A stretch of DNA of 64,000 nucleotides from NCBI RefSeq assembly GCF_000513275.1, contig NZ_CBVJ010000014.1:1-64000 (forward strand), in the 5' to 3' direction. This DNA is from Paenibacillus gorillae. Its GTDB lineage: Bacteria; Bacillota; Bacilli; Paenibacillales; Paenibacillaceae. Each line of letters opens with the position of its first letter. Within the stretch, counting starts at the first letter, position 1. Position numbers and translations under genes: made by a program. The notes below the pieces were generated by a model that saw nothing but the letters and a program-made list of their open reading frames with translations, did no database searches and had not been told where the DNA came from. This document shows positions 18,141-26,033 of this stretch, piece by piece.

Positions 18141-18172
18141 GGGCAAGCCGCTCCTGGCTTGCCCTTTTTTTT
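18141..18172 (+). terminator. Terminator after the PhoH-type gene
   Basis: A 9-bp perfect GC-rich stem (18141-18149 with 18156-18164) followed by eight T. Confidence 0.92.
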
Positions 18173-18832
18173 GTTTGTGAAAGCTGGGGTGCTGGCATGG
18201 TGGCTAAGCATGGCCGTTAAGCAGCTTGCGGCTAGACCAGTGCCGCTACATAACCTGCCAGGTCTTGTGAGCTATCATCTATCATATCGTACCGTATCCA
18301 TTCGTATGAACTAGCTGTAGGCCATGTACTCCACTCATTTGTTTTAACTAACTGAGATTTAATTCGCAAGGTGCTGGCTACAGCAAACCTATCGGAGTTT
18401 TGCTGCAGCCACAATATAAAGTATCATGTTAACTTTTTAGACTTTCTAGTTACACTGTAGTGACTTTTTCACGTTTGTTGGTACCTTTGCGTCCTAACGC
18501 CCAATTCTCAACACATCGAATCCATTATTTCAGCCGGTTTGACCGGATGACGTGCGACCGAGCACCGTGCCGCGATGGCACCGTACGTGGGAAGGTGCAC
18601 GTGGAACGGTAAATATCAAACTCATACTTACCAGTAATCGTTACTATCGCTGGCGTAGCTGCCGTACTGTATAGGTGCCGACAGTATCTTTGAGCAGATT
18701 TGTAGGTAGCAGGTTACCAATACCCTGACTTTCCAAGCAGGTCTGGGCTTTCCGCACAATGTTATAAGTAACTGATGAAGCTTTGTTAAATAATCGTCCC
18801 TTTTCGCGCATCAAGAGCAGCTCATTGACGAA

Positions 18833-19018
18833 CAAAATGCAAAAGTACATTTTGATTGGCACCAAACAGCCATATTTCCGCTTCAAAATGCAAAAATACA
18901 TTTTGATCGGCTGAATATACTTGAAAACGTCGATTCTTGGCCATTCGACATGCACTTTTGCATTTTGAGGTACTTTTCAGCCCTTTTTCCGAGAATTAAC
19001 CTGCACTTTTACATTTTG
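18833..19018. repeat. 186-bp four-unit palindromic element, copy B
   Basis: Units at 18833-18849 and 18884-18900 (forward) and 18951-18967 and 19002-19018 (reverse). Steps are 51, 77, 51 nt as in copies A and C. In this copy both forward units continue as CATTTTGAT. The spacer between the second and third units is alignable to copy C, ending in the shared ATTCGACATGCA. Confidence 0.92.
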
Positions 19019-19136
19019 TTGTTGTGGTTACTCTCCAATGCTGTATCTTTCCTCACAAAAGCGAGTGCAGCGATTCGAGACTATTCTGACTTTTTGAAGA
19101 TCCTTTCCAATTGCCAAGCGCAAGCGGGAGGCAGAA

Positions 19137-19287
19137 TTGGGATCAAGAATGACAGGATAGTCCGAATTGCGCAGTGAGCGGCGGCAGGCATGAAGTGATT
19201 GGGATCAAGAACGGCAGGATAGTCCGAATTGCGCAGTGAGCGGCGGCAAGCATGAAGTGATTGGGATCAAGAACGACAGGATAGTCC
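19137..19287. repeat. 62-bp direct tandem repeat, about 2.4 copies
   Basis: Copies start at TTGGGATCAAGAA at 19137, 19199 and 19261. The first two are complete with only a few differences; the third breaks off after GGATAGTCC. The period is not a multiple of three, so it is not a coding repeat. It ends about 100 nt before the start of the solute-binding-protein gene. Confidence 0.9.
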
Positions 19288-19386
19288 CAAGCGAGGAGCC
19301 GAGCAAATTTAGAGTTTTTGGACAACATTTGGGAAAATTGTTATTATAGATCTAATAGTCAGGTTGAACCGGAAAGGAAGAAGACT

Positions 19387-20694
19387 GTGTCTACAAGGAA
19401 ATATTTGCTTGTTATCGCAGGAGCGGCATTGTTATCCGTTTTTTTATTCGTTCCGGACGTCAATCGGGGCGTTCCCTCTGCAGTCACCGATCCAAAAGGC
19501 GAGTCAGATATGACGCCGGAGGTTCGCGAGTATGCGGAGGAGGACCCGGAATCCATTGTTGTAACCGTTTCCATGAACCCTGAAGAGTATGAGCGACTGC
19601 GCGTGGAAAACAATCGTTTTATGATGAAATATCCGAATATTAACGTAGAGCTTAATAATATCGAGCAAGATGCTGTTGCCCACGACGTTTGGGTGGAGCA
19701 GCTTCAGCTGGGAGAAGCGCCTGATGTAATGCTGATGAATAGCGGGTGGGTGCAGGAGCTGGCAGTCAAAGGTTATCTGTTGCCGACAGACAGTCTAGGA
19801 ACGGGTACTGGCGACCCTGCTCCTGACCAGCCAGTCCGGCTGCGCGCCCCGCTGCTGTGGAACAGCTATTTATGGGGAGTGCCGCTTGATGCGAATCCGT
19901 CTATTATCGTATGGAATAAATCGATGCTGGCCGAAGCTTCTTTGAAAGACCCGCCAAAGGACTGGGATAGCTTCAAGGAGCTTGCGATGCAGGTGAGAGC
20001 TGCTGATCCAGAGGCAGGGACGGTTGCGCTATACCCGGGAGGACTGAATCAGCTGCTCTATTGGCTGGACGCATGGGTACCGAATAACCTAGCGGATGCC
20101 GCATATTTACGCGGAGGCAATGAAACGAGAAACGACAGGCTTAGATGGCTGGGCACGACGGAAAATCCGGGCGGCTTATTCCGTTTATCTAACAAGCTTA
20201 CACTCGGCTCGGAGCTGGAGTCGCTTCATCTGCTGTCGGCAGTCGTAAGCTGGTCAGAATATAGGGCGCTGCCGCAAGTGCAGCAAAATAAGCTCGTTAT
20301 CGATCATAACGAGCCGAAGCATGTGTGGATGGACAGCCGGAGCTATGTTGTATCCTCCGGAAGCCGTGCAGCAGAAAGCGCTTTTGCATGGGTTGCGGAA
20401 ATGACGAGCGCCAACGTTCAGCAGCAAAATTATAAACGATTCGGCCGTCTGCCGGCGATCAATTCCTTGTATCAGAGTAACAGCTTCACTTCATCTGTCT
20501 CAGAGACTCCGCCTTATTGGTGGATGCCGCTCCTGAATGAAGATCCAATCGGCAAGCCACCCGATCCAGAGTGGCAGGAGCGAAAAGCCGGCTGGGAGGC
20601 ATTGTGGCGGCAATACGCCATTGGTGCGATTGATATAGAAGCTTTTATCGGCGCCGTGCAGCAGGTGCACAATTCCTCCGTAAATGGCCTATAA
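19387..20694 (+). CDS. Extracellular solute-binding protein (ABC-type family 1)
   Basis: 435 residues from the GTG at 19387, chosen because GGAAAGGAAG precedes it and it places a signal/anchor helix at the N terminus (RKYLLVIAGAALLSVFLF). No lipobox Cys follows, unlike most Firmicute binding proteins, so it may be released or anchored by the uncleaved helix. The body has the family-1 sugar-binding pattern: ENNRFMMKYPNINVELNN, APDVMLMNSGWVQELA, and WGVPLDANPSIIVWNKSML. No permease or ATPase gene lies nearby, so this is an orphan; its ligand is unknown. Its stop overlaps the stop region of the convergent gene by 6 nt. Confidence 0.85.
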   Translation: MSTRKYLLVIAGAALLSVFLFVPDVNRGVPSAVTDPKGESDMTPEVREYAEEDPESIVVTVSMNPEEYERLRVENNRFMMKYPNINVELNNIEQDAVAHDVWVEQLQLGEAPDVMLMNSGWVQELAVKGYLLPTDSLGTGTGDPAPDQPVRLRAPLLWNSYLWGVPLDANPSIIVWNKSMLAEASLKDPPKDWDSFKELAMQVRAADPEAGTVALYPGGLNQLLYWLDAWVPNNLADAAYLRGGNETRNDRLRWLGTTENPGGLFRLSNKLTLGSELESLHLLSAVVSWSEYRALPQVQQNKLVIDHNEPKHVWMDSRSYVVSSGSRAAESAFAWVAEMTSANVQQQNYKRFGRLPAINSLYQSNSFTSSVSETPPYWWMPLLNEDPIGKPPDPEWQERKAGWEALWRQYAIGAIDIEAFIGAVQQVHNSSVNGL

Positions 20695-21795
20695 GGCGAC
20701 CTTTAATTTGACGACGAGCTCGCCGTCTGTAATGTCTACGGCAGTCGCTTTCAAGAAAGAAATAATGAGTCCGGGATAAAAGCCAAGATCGAATTTGTCC
20801 TCCAGGGATCGGCGGGTCGTATCTGGCAGTGCGAAGCCGTTGAACAGCAATTCATCGACATGAAAGATAATACCGTTCTGCGGCTCATCTTCAACGGTAT
20901 AATGACCGGTGACGCTTATTTCCATGCCGTCCTTAGTTCCCTGTGCCGTTATTTTGCCTTCGCTGAATGTGAAGGAGAAATGTTCGAATCGTTCATCTTG
21001 CTCACGCAAAAAGCTGTTCAGGGCTTCCTGGGGTACCCTTAGCGTGTAGTTGAACCCTTTGATCTCTAAGTAGTTTTTGTTATCCTGCACCCAGCCCGGA
21101 AGCTTCTGCATCGCTTTGGACAGCGCCCGGAAATAGTTTTCGACTTCCTCGACGCCTGCAGTTTCCCAATAGTCGGTTAACTCGCTCATCAGCAGCCTTA
21201 AACGATCAGCGTCGGAGCGCCCTGCGAGCTGGCCGTCAATCTGATTCTCGAGTGCAAGCACCCGGTTTCTCTGGGTTTGCAGCCGGGTCTCCATCTTACT
21301 CAATTCGGACTTTCTTGTATCCATTGCGGCATACTCATCCTTCAATCGGCGAATACCATCCAGATAGCTGTCAATAGCCAGCTTATCCTGGCTGAAAATA
21401 ATTTCGATATAATCGAGTGAAGTCAACCAGCTTTGCAGAGACCGGAATGAAAGCAGCGCCCGGATGAGCAGATCACGTTCTCCCATATAGTAGGCACGCA
21501 GCACTCTACCTGCGGCTTCTCGTTTATCGGCGATGAGCAGCTCTTGCTCCCCCAGCCGCTTGTTCTTGAGCTTCATATCTTGCTCCAGAGCAGCCTTTTG
21601 ATCTTGAATTCGATTAATTTCTTTGTCGATTTCAACGATAGACAAGCTTTTTTCCATCAGCTCCATCAGCTGCTCGTCGCTAGTCGACGGGGAGAAAGGA
21701 ACAGGGGCGGCCATTACGGGAAATTGCAGAATCAGTAGTGAGCCTATCATTAAGAAGATCAGGGCGATTTTGCCGCGAAATGCGTAATAAGCCAC
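20689..21795 (-). CDS. Secreted coiled-coil protein of unknown function
   Basis: 368 residues from a GTG at 21795 with GAGGAGG upstream on the minus strand. The signal peptide runs to about residue 29 (LILQFPVMAAP). Residues ~50-110 and ~145-190 are heptad-rich coiled coil, similar in style to the N-terminal part of PcsB/CwlO/EnvC proteins (resemblance, not proof). Residues ~220-368 form a beta-rich domain with paired strands (FSFTFSEGKITAQG, ISVTGHYTVE, GELVVKLKVAL). No catalytic domain is visible. It could be a wall-hydrolase regulator. The tail-to-tail overlap with the solute-binding-protein gene leaves no room for a terminator between them. Confidence 0.8.
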   Translation of the reverse strand: MAYYAFRGKIALIFLMIGSLLILQFPVMAAPVPFSPSTSDEQLMELMEKSLSIVEIDKEINRIQDQKAALEQDMKLKNKRLGEQELLIADKREAAGRVLRAYYMGERDLLIRALLSFRSLQSWLTSLDYIEIIFSQDKLAIDSYLDGIRRLKDEYAAMDTRKSELSKMETRLQTQRNRVLALENQIDGQLAGRSDADRLRLLMSELTDYWETAGVEEVENYFRALSKAMQKLPGWVQDNKNYLEIKGFNYTLRVPQEALNSFLREQDERFEHFSFTFSEGKITAQGTKDGMEISVTGHYTVEDEPQNGIIFHVDELLFNGFALPDTTRRSLEDKFDLGFYPGLIISFLKATAVDITDGELVVKLKVAL

Positions 21796-21939
21796 TTCCC
21801 GCCTCCTCTCTGACGTTTGTCATGGCTTGGCCTGTACAGCAATCATTGTATGCGGCATTTCCATCTATTATATCTTAAGCAGCTGGAAAGTTTAAGCATT
21901 TCAGCCGTTGCGGCATTTATTTCGAGGAGGTTTACCGGA

Positions 21940-23094
21940 ATGAGGAACAGGCTAGCGCGTCGAATTTCGCAAAGAATTGCCGAACAGCCCGAGACGGGAT
22001 GGAGCTATGACGTTCAAGGCAACAGACAGCCGGTACGGTGTATTTCTTTTGCGCAATATATGGAGTTTTGTCTTCATGAGGAGGAAGAGGGATACTACCG
22101 GACGGGCGATGTTCGTGTTGGCCGCGAGGGTGATTTTTATACAAGCTCCTATATCGGCTCTGTAATGGCAGAGTGTCTGGCGGCTTCTATCGCCCGCTAT
22201 TCCGCTTGCAATGCTATAGAGGTGTGGGAATGGGGGGCGGGCACAGGCAGGCTGTCCAGACAGCTCTTGGACGTCTGGGCGGGAGAACCGGCAGAGAAAA
22301 GGCCGAGACGATACGGAATTGTTGAGGATCATCCTAGCCACCGGAAATCAGCATCTGCTCTTTGCAGCGAAATGGCAATGGAATTGCTGCATCAGCCTTT
22401 ACAAGTTATCGATTCGAATCAGGCGATGCGGCAAGAAAAACTTGGTTATTCAGACGAAAGTGTCCTCATCATCGCCAATGAGTTGCTGGATGCCTTCCCT
22501 GTGCACCGGGTAGAGCTGCATCGGGGCGAACTAATGGAGCTAGGCGTTTCTATCTCACCCAAGGGCGAATTTCACTATGTTTATATGCCGCTCTCGGACA
22601 GCAGGCTGAGAAGCTGGCTGGAGCAGGACGGCGTGAAGCTGGCTGAAGGCCAGCAGACCGAATTAAATCTGGCCGCTGCAGAATGGCTGGATGCGCTTTA
22701 TGAGCGTATTCATCGGGGCAGGGTCATTATATTAGATTACGGCCATGAAGCGTCCGAATATACGGCGCTGCATCGAATGAAAGGGACGCTGCTGTGCTAC
22801 TCCGGACATCAAGCGTCCGATGATCCGTTTCGACGTATCGGGGAGCAGGATATAACGGCACATGTCCCCTATACATCAGTCCGTAGAACAGCGGCAGAGC
22901 GGGGCTGGAGGGAAGCATTTTACGGCACGCAAAAACAGTTTCTAATTGACAACGGGGTGTTTGAGCTGCTGCAAAATGACGCATCCAATGATCCGTTCAG
23001 CGAGACGGCGAAGCGGAATAGAGCTGTACGCCAGCTTTTGCTGAGCGACGGGATGAGCGAGACGTTCAAAGTGCTTATTTTGGATAAGGAATGA
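21940..23094 (+). CDS. MidA/NDUFAF7-type SAM-dependent methyltransferase
   Basis: 384 residues from the ATG at 21940 (GAGGAGG 9 nt upstream). A DUF185/COG1565 methyltransferase: the N-terminal family motif FAQYMEFCLHEEEEGYYRTG, then GREGDFYTSS, the SAM-binding loop WEWGAGTGRLSRQLL, and the conserved IIANELLDAFPVHRVEL. In mitochondria the relative NDUFAF7 methylates an Arg of a complex I subunit; the bacterial target is unknown. It is divergent from the coiled-coil gene and ends at a bidirectional-looking terminator. Confidence 0.9.
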   Translation: MRNRLARRISQRIAEQPETGWSYDVQGNRQPVRCISFAQYMEFCLHEEEEGYYRTGDVRVGREGDFYTSSYIGSVMAECLAASIARYSACNAIEVWEWGAGTGRLSRQLLDVWAGEPAEKRPRRYGIVEDHPSHRKSASALCSEMAMELLHQPLQVIDSNQAMRQEKLGYSDESVLIIANELLDAFPVHRVELHRGELMELGVSISPKGEFHYVYMPLSDSRLRSWLEQDGVKLAEGQQTELNLAAAEWLDALYERIHRGRVIILDYGHEASEYTALHRMKGTLLCYSGHQASDDPFRRIGEQDITAHVPYTSVRRTAAERGWREAFYGTQKQFLIDNGVFELLQNDASNDPFSETAKRNRAVRQLLLSDGMSETFKVLILDKE

Positions 23095-23113
23095 GGTTTT
23101 CAAACAGAAAAAA

Positions 23114-23145
23114 GGCGCGGCACCAACGGGTGCTGCGCCTTTATT
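23114..23145. terminator. Terminator between convergent genes
   Basis: An 11-bp GC-rich stem (23114-23124 with 23129-23139, one mismatch-like G-T) flanked by an A-run on the left and T-rich sequence on the right, so it can serve both the methyltransferase gene and the leftward DUF2626 gene. Confidence 0.88.
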
Positions 23146-23179
23146 TTCATTTGTTAAAGTAAGCGGTAATGGGGTTTGC

Positions 23180-23416
23180 TTAGAAAGGCATACCCATTTT
23201 GAAAACGGTCCAGTAGGTAAATCCGATGAACGAGATGAACATATACCCCCAGAACATGATTATGTACGTTCTCTCCGTAAAATTCAGATATCCCAAAAAT
23301 ACGAAAGCAACCGCTTGGGCGAAGAAAAGAAGCGCGAATTCGGTCATGTGGCCGGCAAAAGCCATAAGGCCGATCACAAGAGTCCAAAAACCGAGTACCC
23401 GATACATGCGTGCCAT
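23180..23416 (-). CDS. DUF2626 family membrane protein
   Basis: 78 residues, three hydrophobic segments. It matches the DUF2626 family in start (MARMYRVLGFWTLVIG) and layout (ALLFFAQAVAFVFLGYLNFTER, then MFISFIGFTYWTVFKM). A strong AGGGGGG ribosome site precedes the start on the minus strand. Function unknown; common in Bacillales. Confidence 0.9.
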   Translation of the reverse strand: MARMYRVLGFWTLVIGLMAFAGHMTEFALLFFAQAVAFVFLGYLNFTERTYIIMFWGYMFISFIGFTYWTVFKMGMPF

Positions 23417-23682
23417 GAAAATATCCCCCCTTACATGAGCCTCGAATTTCTATTGTACATTATAACGTTTGGAGTTATCAGTGTAAACAAGCAATCGCCA
23501 TCATTTGTTAATTATTTATATGTGTTTTGCCGTTTTCACCATCAGTTTGCACAATAAACGGAATCAATATGTATGAGTGAAAACAATTTTGGTTATACAA
23601 ATTAGTATCCAATAGATTCTATGAACTCTACCAAGGGCATAGAGATAAAGTAAGCGCCTTTACGTTAGGAGGTTTTGGTCGC

Positions 23683-24333
23683 ATGACAGCAGTCAGACAG
23701 GATGCGTGGAGTCCGGACGATGATCTTATTCTCGCCGAAGTTACACTACGCCATATTCGCGAAGGCAGTACCCAGTTAGCAGCGTTTGAAGAGGTCGGCG
23801 AACGAATCGGACGGACTTCCGCAGCATGCGGATTTCGTTGGAACAGCTGTGTCCGCAAACGTTATGAGGAAGCGATTCAAATTGCAAAGCAGCAGCGCCA
23901 GAAACGGAACTATTTGAAAAAACAAGCAATTGTCGTAACTCCGCATGTCTCATCGATAGCCGTGTTTGAATCGGAGGAGAAAAGTTTCCGTTCCGATTCG
24001 GTGACGACAGAGGAAGGATTGTCCGTTGATTCGGTCATTCGTTTCTTGCGTCAATTCAAATCGACCTATCAGGACGTCAGCCGTCAAATCAAAGCATTCG
24101 AGAAGGAACTGAAAGAGAAGGACGACGAGCTGTATCGTCTTCGTGACGAGAATGAGAGATTGTCTAAAGAAGTCAACAGTGCACAAACGGATTACCGGGC
24201 CGTCAATGACGATTATAAAACGTTAATCCAAATTATGGACCGCGCTCGCCGTCTTACCGTGTTGACGCATGAGGAAGAGGCAAAACCGAGATTCAAGATG
24301 GATGCGAACGGCAACTTAGAACGCATCGAATAG
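23683..24333 (+). CDS. rsfA: RsfA-type prespore transcription regulator
   Basis: 216 residues. An N-terminal Myb/SANT-like DNA-binding domain (RQDAWSPDDDLILAEVTLRHIREG ending with GRTSAACGFRWNSCVRK) is typical of RsfA/YlbO-type regulators. The C-terminal third is a long coiled coil (about 115-190). In Bacillus subtilis RsfA is made in the forespore and adjusts SigF-dependent genes. YlbO also lies near the dcw cluster there, which fits this location. AGGAGG precedes the ATG. Ends at a strong terminator. Confidence 0.88.
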   Translation: MTAVRQDAWSPDDDLILAEVTLRHIREGSTQLAAFEEVGERIGRTSAACGFRWNSCVRKRYEEAIQIAKQQRQKRNYLKKQAIVVTPHVSSIAVFESEEKSFRSDSVTTEEGLSVDSVIRFLRQFKSTYQDVSRQIKAFEKELKEKDDELYRLRDENERLSKEVNSAQTDYRAVNDDYKTLIQIMDRARRLTVLTHEEEAKPRFKMDANGNLERIE

Positions 24334-24349
24334 AATGAGATGTTGTAAA

Positions 24350-24399
24350 GAAAGCGGACCGTACAGGGGCAATCCCTTGTATGGTCCGCTTTCTTTTTT
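24350..24399 (+). terminator. Terminator after rsfA
   Basis: A long stem (AAAGCGGACC pairing with GGTCCGCTTT, with further inner pairing around AGGGG/CCCTT) followed by CTTTTTTG. Confidence 0.92.
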
Positions 24400-24457
24400 G
24401 CCCGGACCGTTCAGATTAGGTATGCTATACAAAAAAAGGTAGGGGAGACGAGGGCGA

Positions 24458-25435
24458 TTGCGGATTGATATGGTTGGAGGGGGAGCGATCGGGCTGCTCT
24501 TCGCAGCGAGGCTGGCGACAGCCGGCGCAGCGGTCACCGTGTGGACAAGAACGCAGAGCCAGGCGGCCGTATTAACGGCGGACGGCATTAGCTATCGAGA
24601 AGAGGAGGAAGGCGCCCATGGCTTTCAGGTTGGCGTAGTCAGCCGCTGTCTGGCGGATCTGAAGGAGCCTCTAGCTGAAAGCGGTCAGCCTGATAAGGAG
24701 CATTGGATCGTGCTAGCGGTTAAGCAGAGCCACATAGATGAAGAGCTGCTCCTAAGGCTCGGTTGGTTAGTAAGCGCTGGCACCCGCATTTTATGTCTGC
24801 AAAATGGCGTCGGTCATTTGGAGAAGCTTGCCGGAGTGCTTCCGCATGTTGCACTCTATGCAGGGGTGACAACGGAGGGGGCCAAGCGTTTTGGGGAGAC
24901 AGGCGTTATACATACCGGGAATGGACAGCTTTTTTGGGGACCTATGCGCGTAAATGGAAGCGAATCGGACAAAAAGGGCGAAAAATCCCAAAATTTATGG
25001 ATAAAAACGCTGGAATCGGCAGGATTCAGCGCGACGCTGTCGAATGACATGAATAGCCGCATTTATGAGAAATTGCTAATCAATGCGGTCATTAACCCGC
25101 TGACCGCTTTATATGACTTGACGAATGGCGAATTGCCGGTGAATCCGCAACGTAAGAGACTAATGTATGCACTCTATGCGGAAACGATGGAGATTTTATC
25201 TTCCGACGGCTTGTCGATGGAAAGTGACGGGTGGCAGAGGGTGCTTGGTGTATGCCAGACAACAGCCAGCAACGTGTCGTCTATGCTCGCGGATGTGAGA
25301 GCTGGAAGGGAAACTGAAATCGAATGGATTAATGGCGGCGTCAGCCGCATTGCAGCAAGAATCGGATTGCGTTCTCCTTTGAATGACGCCATCTGCACGT
25401 TGGTCAGCCAACTGCAAGTTAACGAAAATTCATAA
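24458..25435 (+). CDS. panE: 2-Dehydropantoate 2-reductase
   Basis: 325 residues from a TTG start. N-terminal Rossmann motif MVGGGAIGLLFAARLA, a Gly-rich NADP loop one residue off the canonical form. The catalytic Lys region is IYEKLLINAVINPLTALY, and the C-terminal helix bundle has EIEWINGG, the usual ketopantoate-binding part. It reduces ketopantoate to pantoate in coenzyme A synthesis. The position upstream of a DUF3397 gene and bshC matches other Bacillales. Confidence 0.92.
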   Translation: MRIDMVGGGAIGLLFAARLATAGAAVTVWTRTQSQAAVLTADGISYREEEEGAHGFQVGVVSRCLADLKEPLAESGQPDKEHWIVLAVKQSHIDEELLLRLGWLVSAGTRILCLQNGVGHLEKLAGVLPHVALYAGVTTEGAKRFGETGVIHTGNGQLFWGPMRVNGSESDKKGEKSQNLWIKTLESAGFSATLSNDMNSRIYEKLLINAVINPLTALYDLTNGELPVNPQRKRLMYALYAETMEILSSDGLSMESDGWQRVLGVCQTTASNVSSMLADVRAGRETEIEWINGGVSRIAARIGLRSPLNDAICTLVSQLQVNENS

Positions 25436-25454
25436 ACAATCGAGGTGAACGGAT

Positions 25455-25850
25455 ATGGCATGGCTTTATGGCAGCATTACCTATTTATATGCATACTTGG
25501 CGGTCATACCGGTTATTCCGTTCTTCCTGGTCTTCTTGGGTCACAGTGCTTTAACGGGAGACAACAAGAAGGCGTTCCGCCTGGCGATGGACATTACGAC
25601 GGCTTTGCTGATCGGATGCGTAGCGGTCTTGTTCGACAACTTGTTCAACAGCCAATTTGGCTTATACGGCATCATTTTGTTTATGCTGATCGGCGGTGGA
25701 CTGCTGGGCAACGCCCAGTTCAGGAAACGGGGCAGCGTTGATGTGAAGCGGATATTCCGCACGGTTTGGCGGCTTGGTTTTTTTGGAATGAGCGTACTCT
25801 ATCTGCTCTTGATGCTGATTTCTATCGGTCATAAAATATTGTTTGCATAG
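25455..25850 (+). CDS. DUF3397 family membrane protein
   Basis: 131 residues with four hydrophobic segments (AYLAVIPVIPFFLVFL; ALLIGCVAVLFDNL; GIILFMLIGGGLLG; SVLYLLLMLISIG). The sequence style and its position between panE and bshC match DUF3397 of Bacillales. Function unknown. It starts 19 nt after panE, with AGGTG as ribosome site, and ends at a terminator. Confidence 0.85.
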   Translation: MAWLYGSITYLYAYLAVIPVIPFFLVFLGHSALTGDNKKAFRLAMDITTALLIGCVAVLFDNLFNSQFGLYGIILFMLIGGGLLGNAQFRKRGSVDVKRIFRTVWRLGFFGMSVLYLLLMLISIGHKILFA

Positions 25851-25904
25851 CGGCGCAGGCCGTTACAAGCCGCTGCAAGCGCTGAATCAAAATATATCGA
25901 TGCG

Positions 25905-25940
25905 TACAGCCTTTCGGGAAGAGAGGCTGTATTTCTTTTT
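25905..25940 (+). terminator. Terminator after the panE-DUF3397 unit
   Basis: A perfect 8-bp stem (25905-25912 with 25924-25931) followed by TTTCTTTTT. Confidence 0.88.
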
Positions 25941-25968
25941 GACGTTTCCCATATCCTTTGTGTACAAT
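25939..25968 (+). promoter_or_regulatory. SigA-type promoter of bshC
   Basis: TTGACG (25939-25944), 18-nt spacer, TACAAT (25963-25968). The -35 starts inside the T-run of the preceding terminator, so one transcript stops where the next begins. Confidence 0.7.
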
Positions 25969-26033
25969 CAATTTGTTAGTGGAAAGAAAAGACGCGTTAT
26001 ATTATGAATCATTCAGGAGGTACTGGCCGCGCT

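Larger units (their letters stand above)
18173..19386. other. 1.2-kb gene-free region carrying repeat element copy B and a 62-bp tandem repeat
   Basis: The largest gap in the window. No open frame has a ribosome site or recognisable product. It contains the 186-bp element at 18833-19018 and 2.4 copies of a 62-bp tandem repeat at 19137-19287, just before the solute-binding-protein gene. A small inverted repeat (GTGCC-GCGAT-GGCAC) is near 18568. No RNA family recognised. Confidence 0.7.

Noticed and set aside
18644-18955. 103-codon minus-strand frame over repeat element copy B
   Set aside because: Its C-terminal half is unrelated intergenic sequence and no ribosome site precedes it; the repeated IKMYFCIL motif is treated as part of the element.
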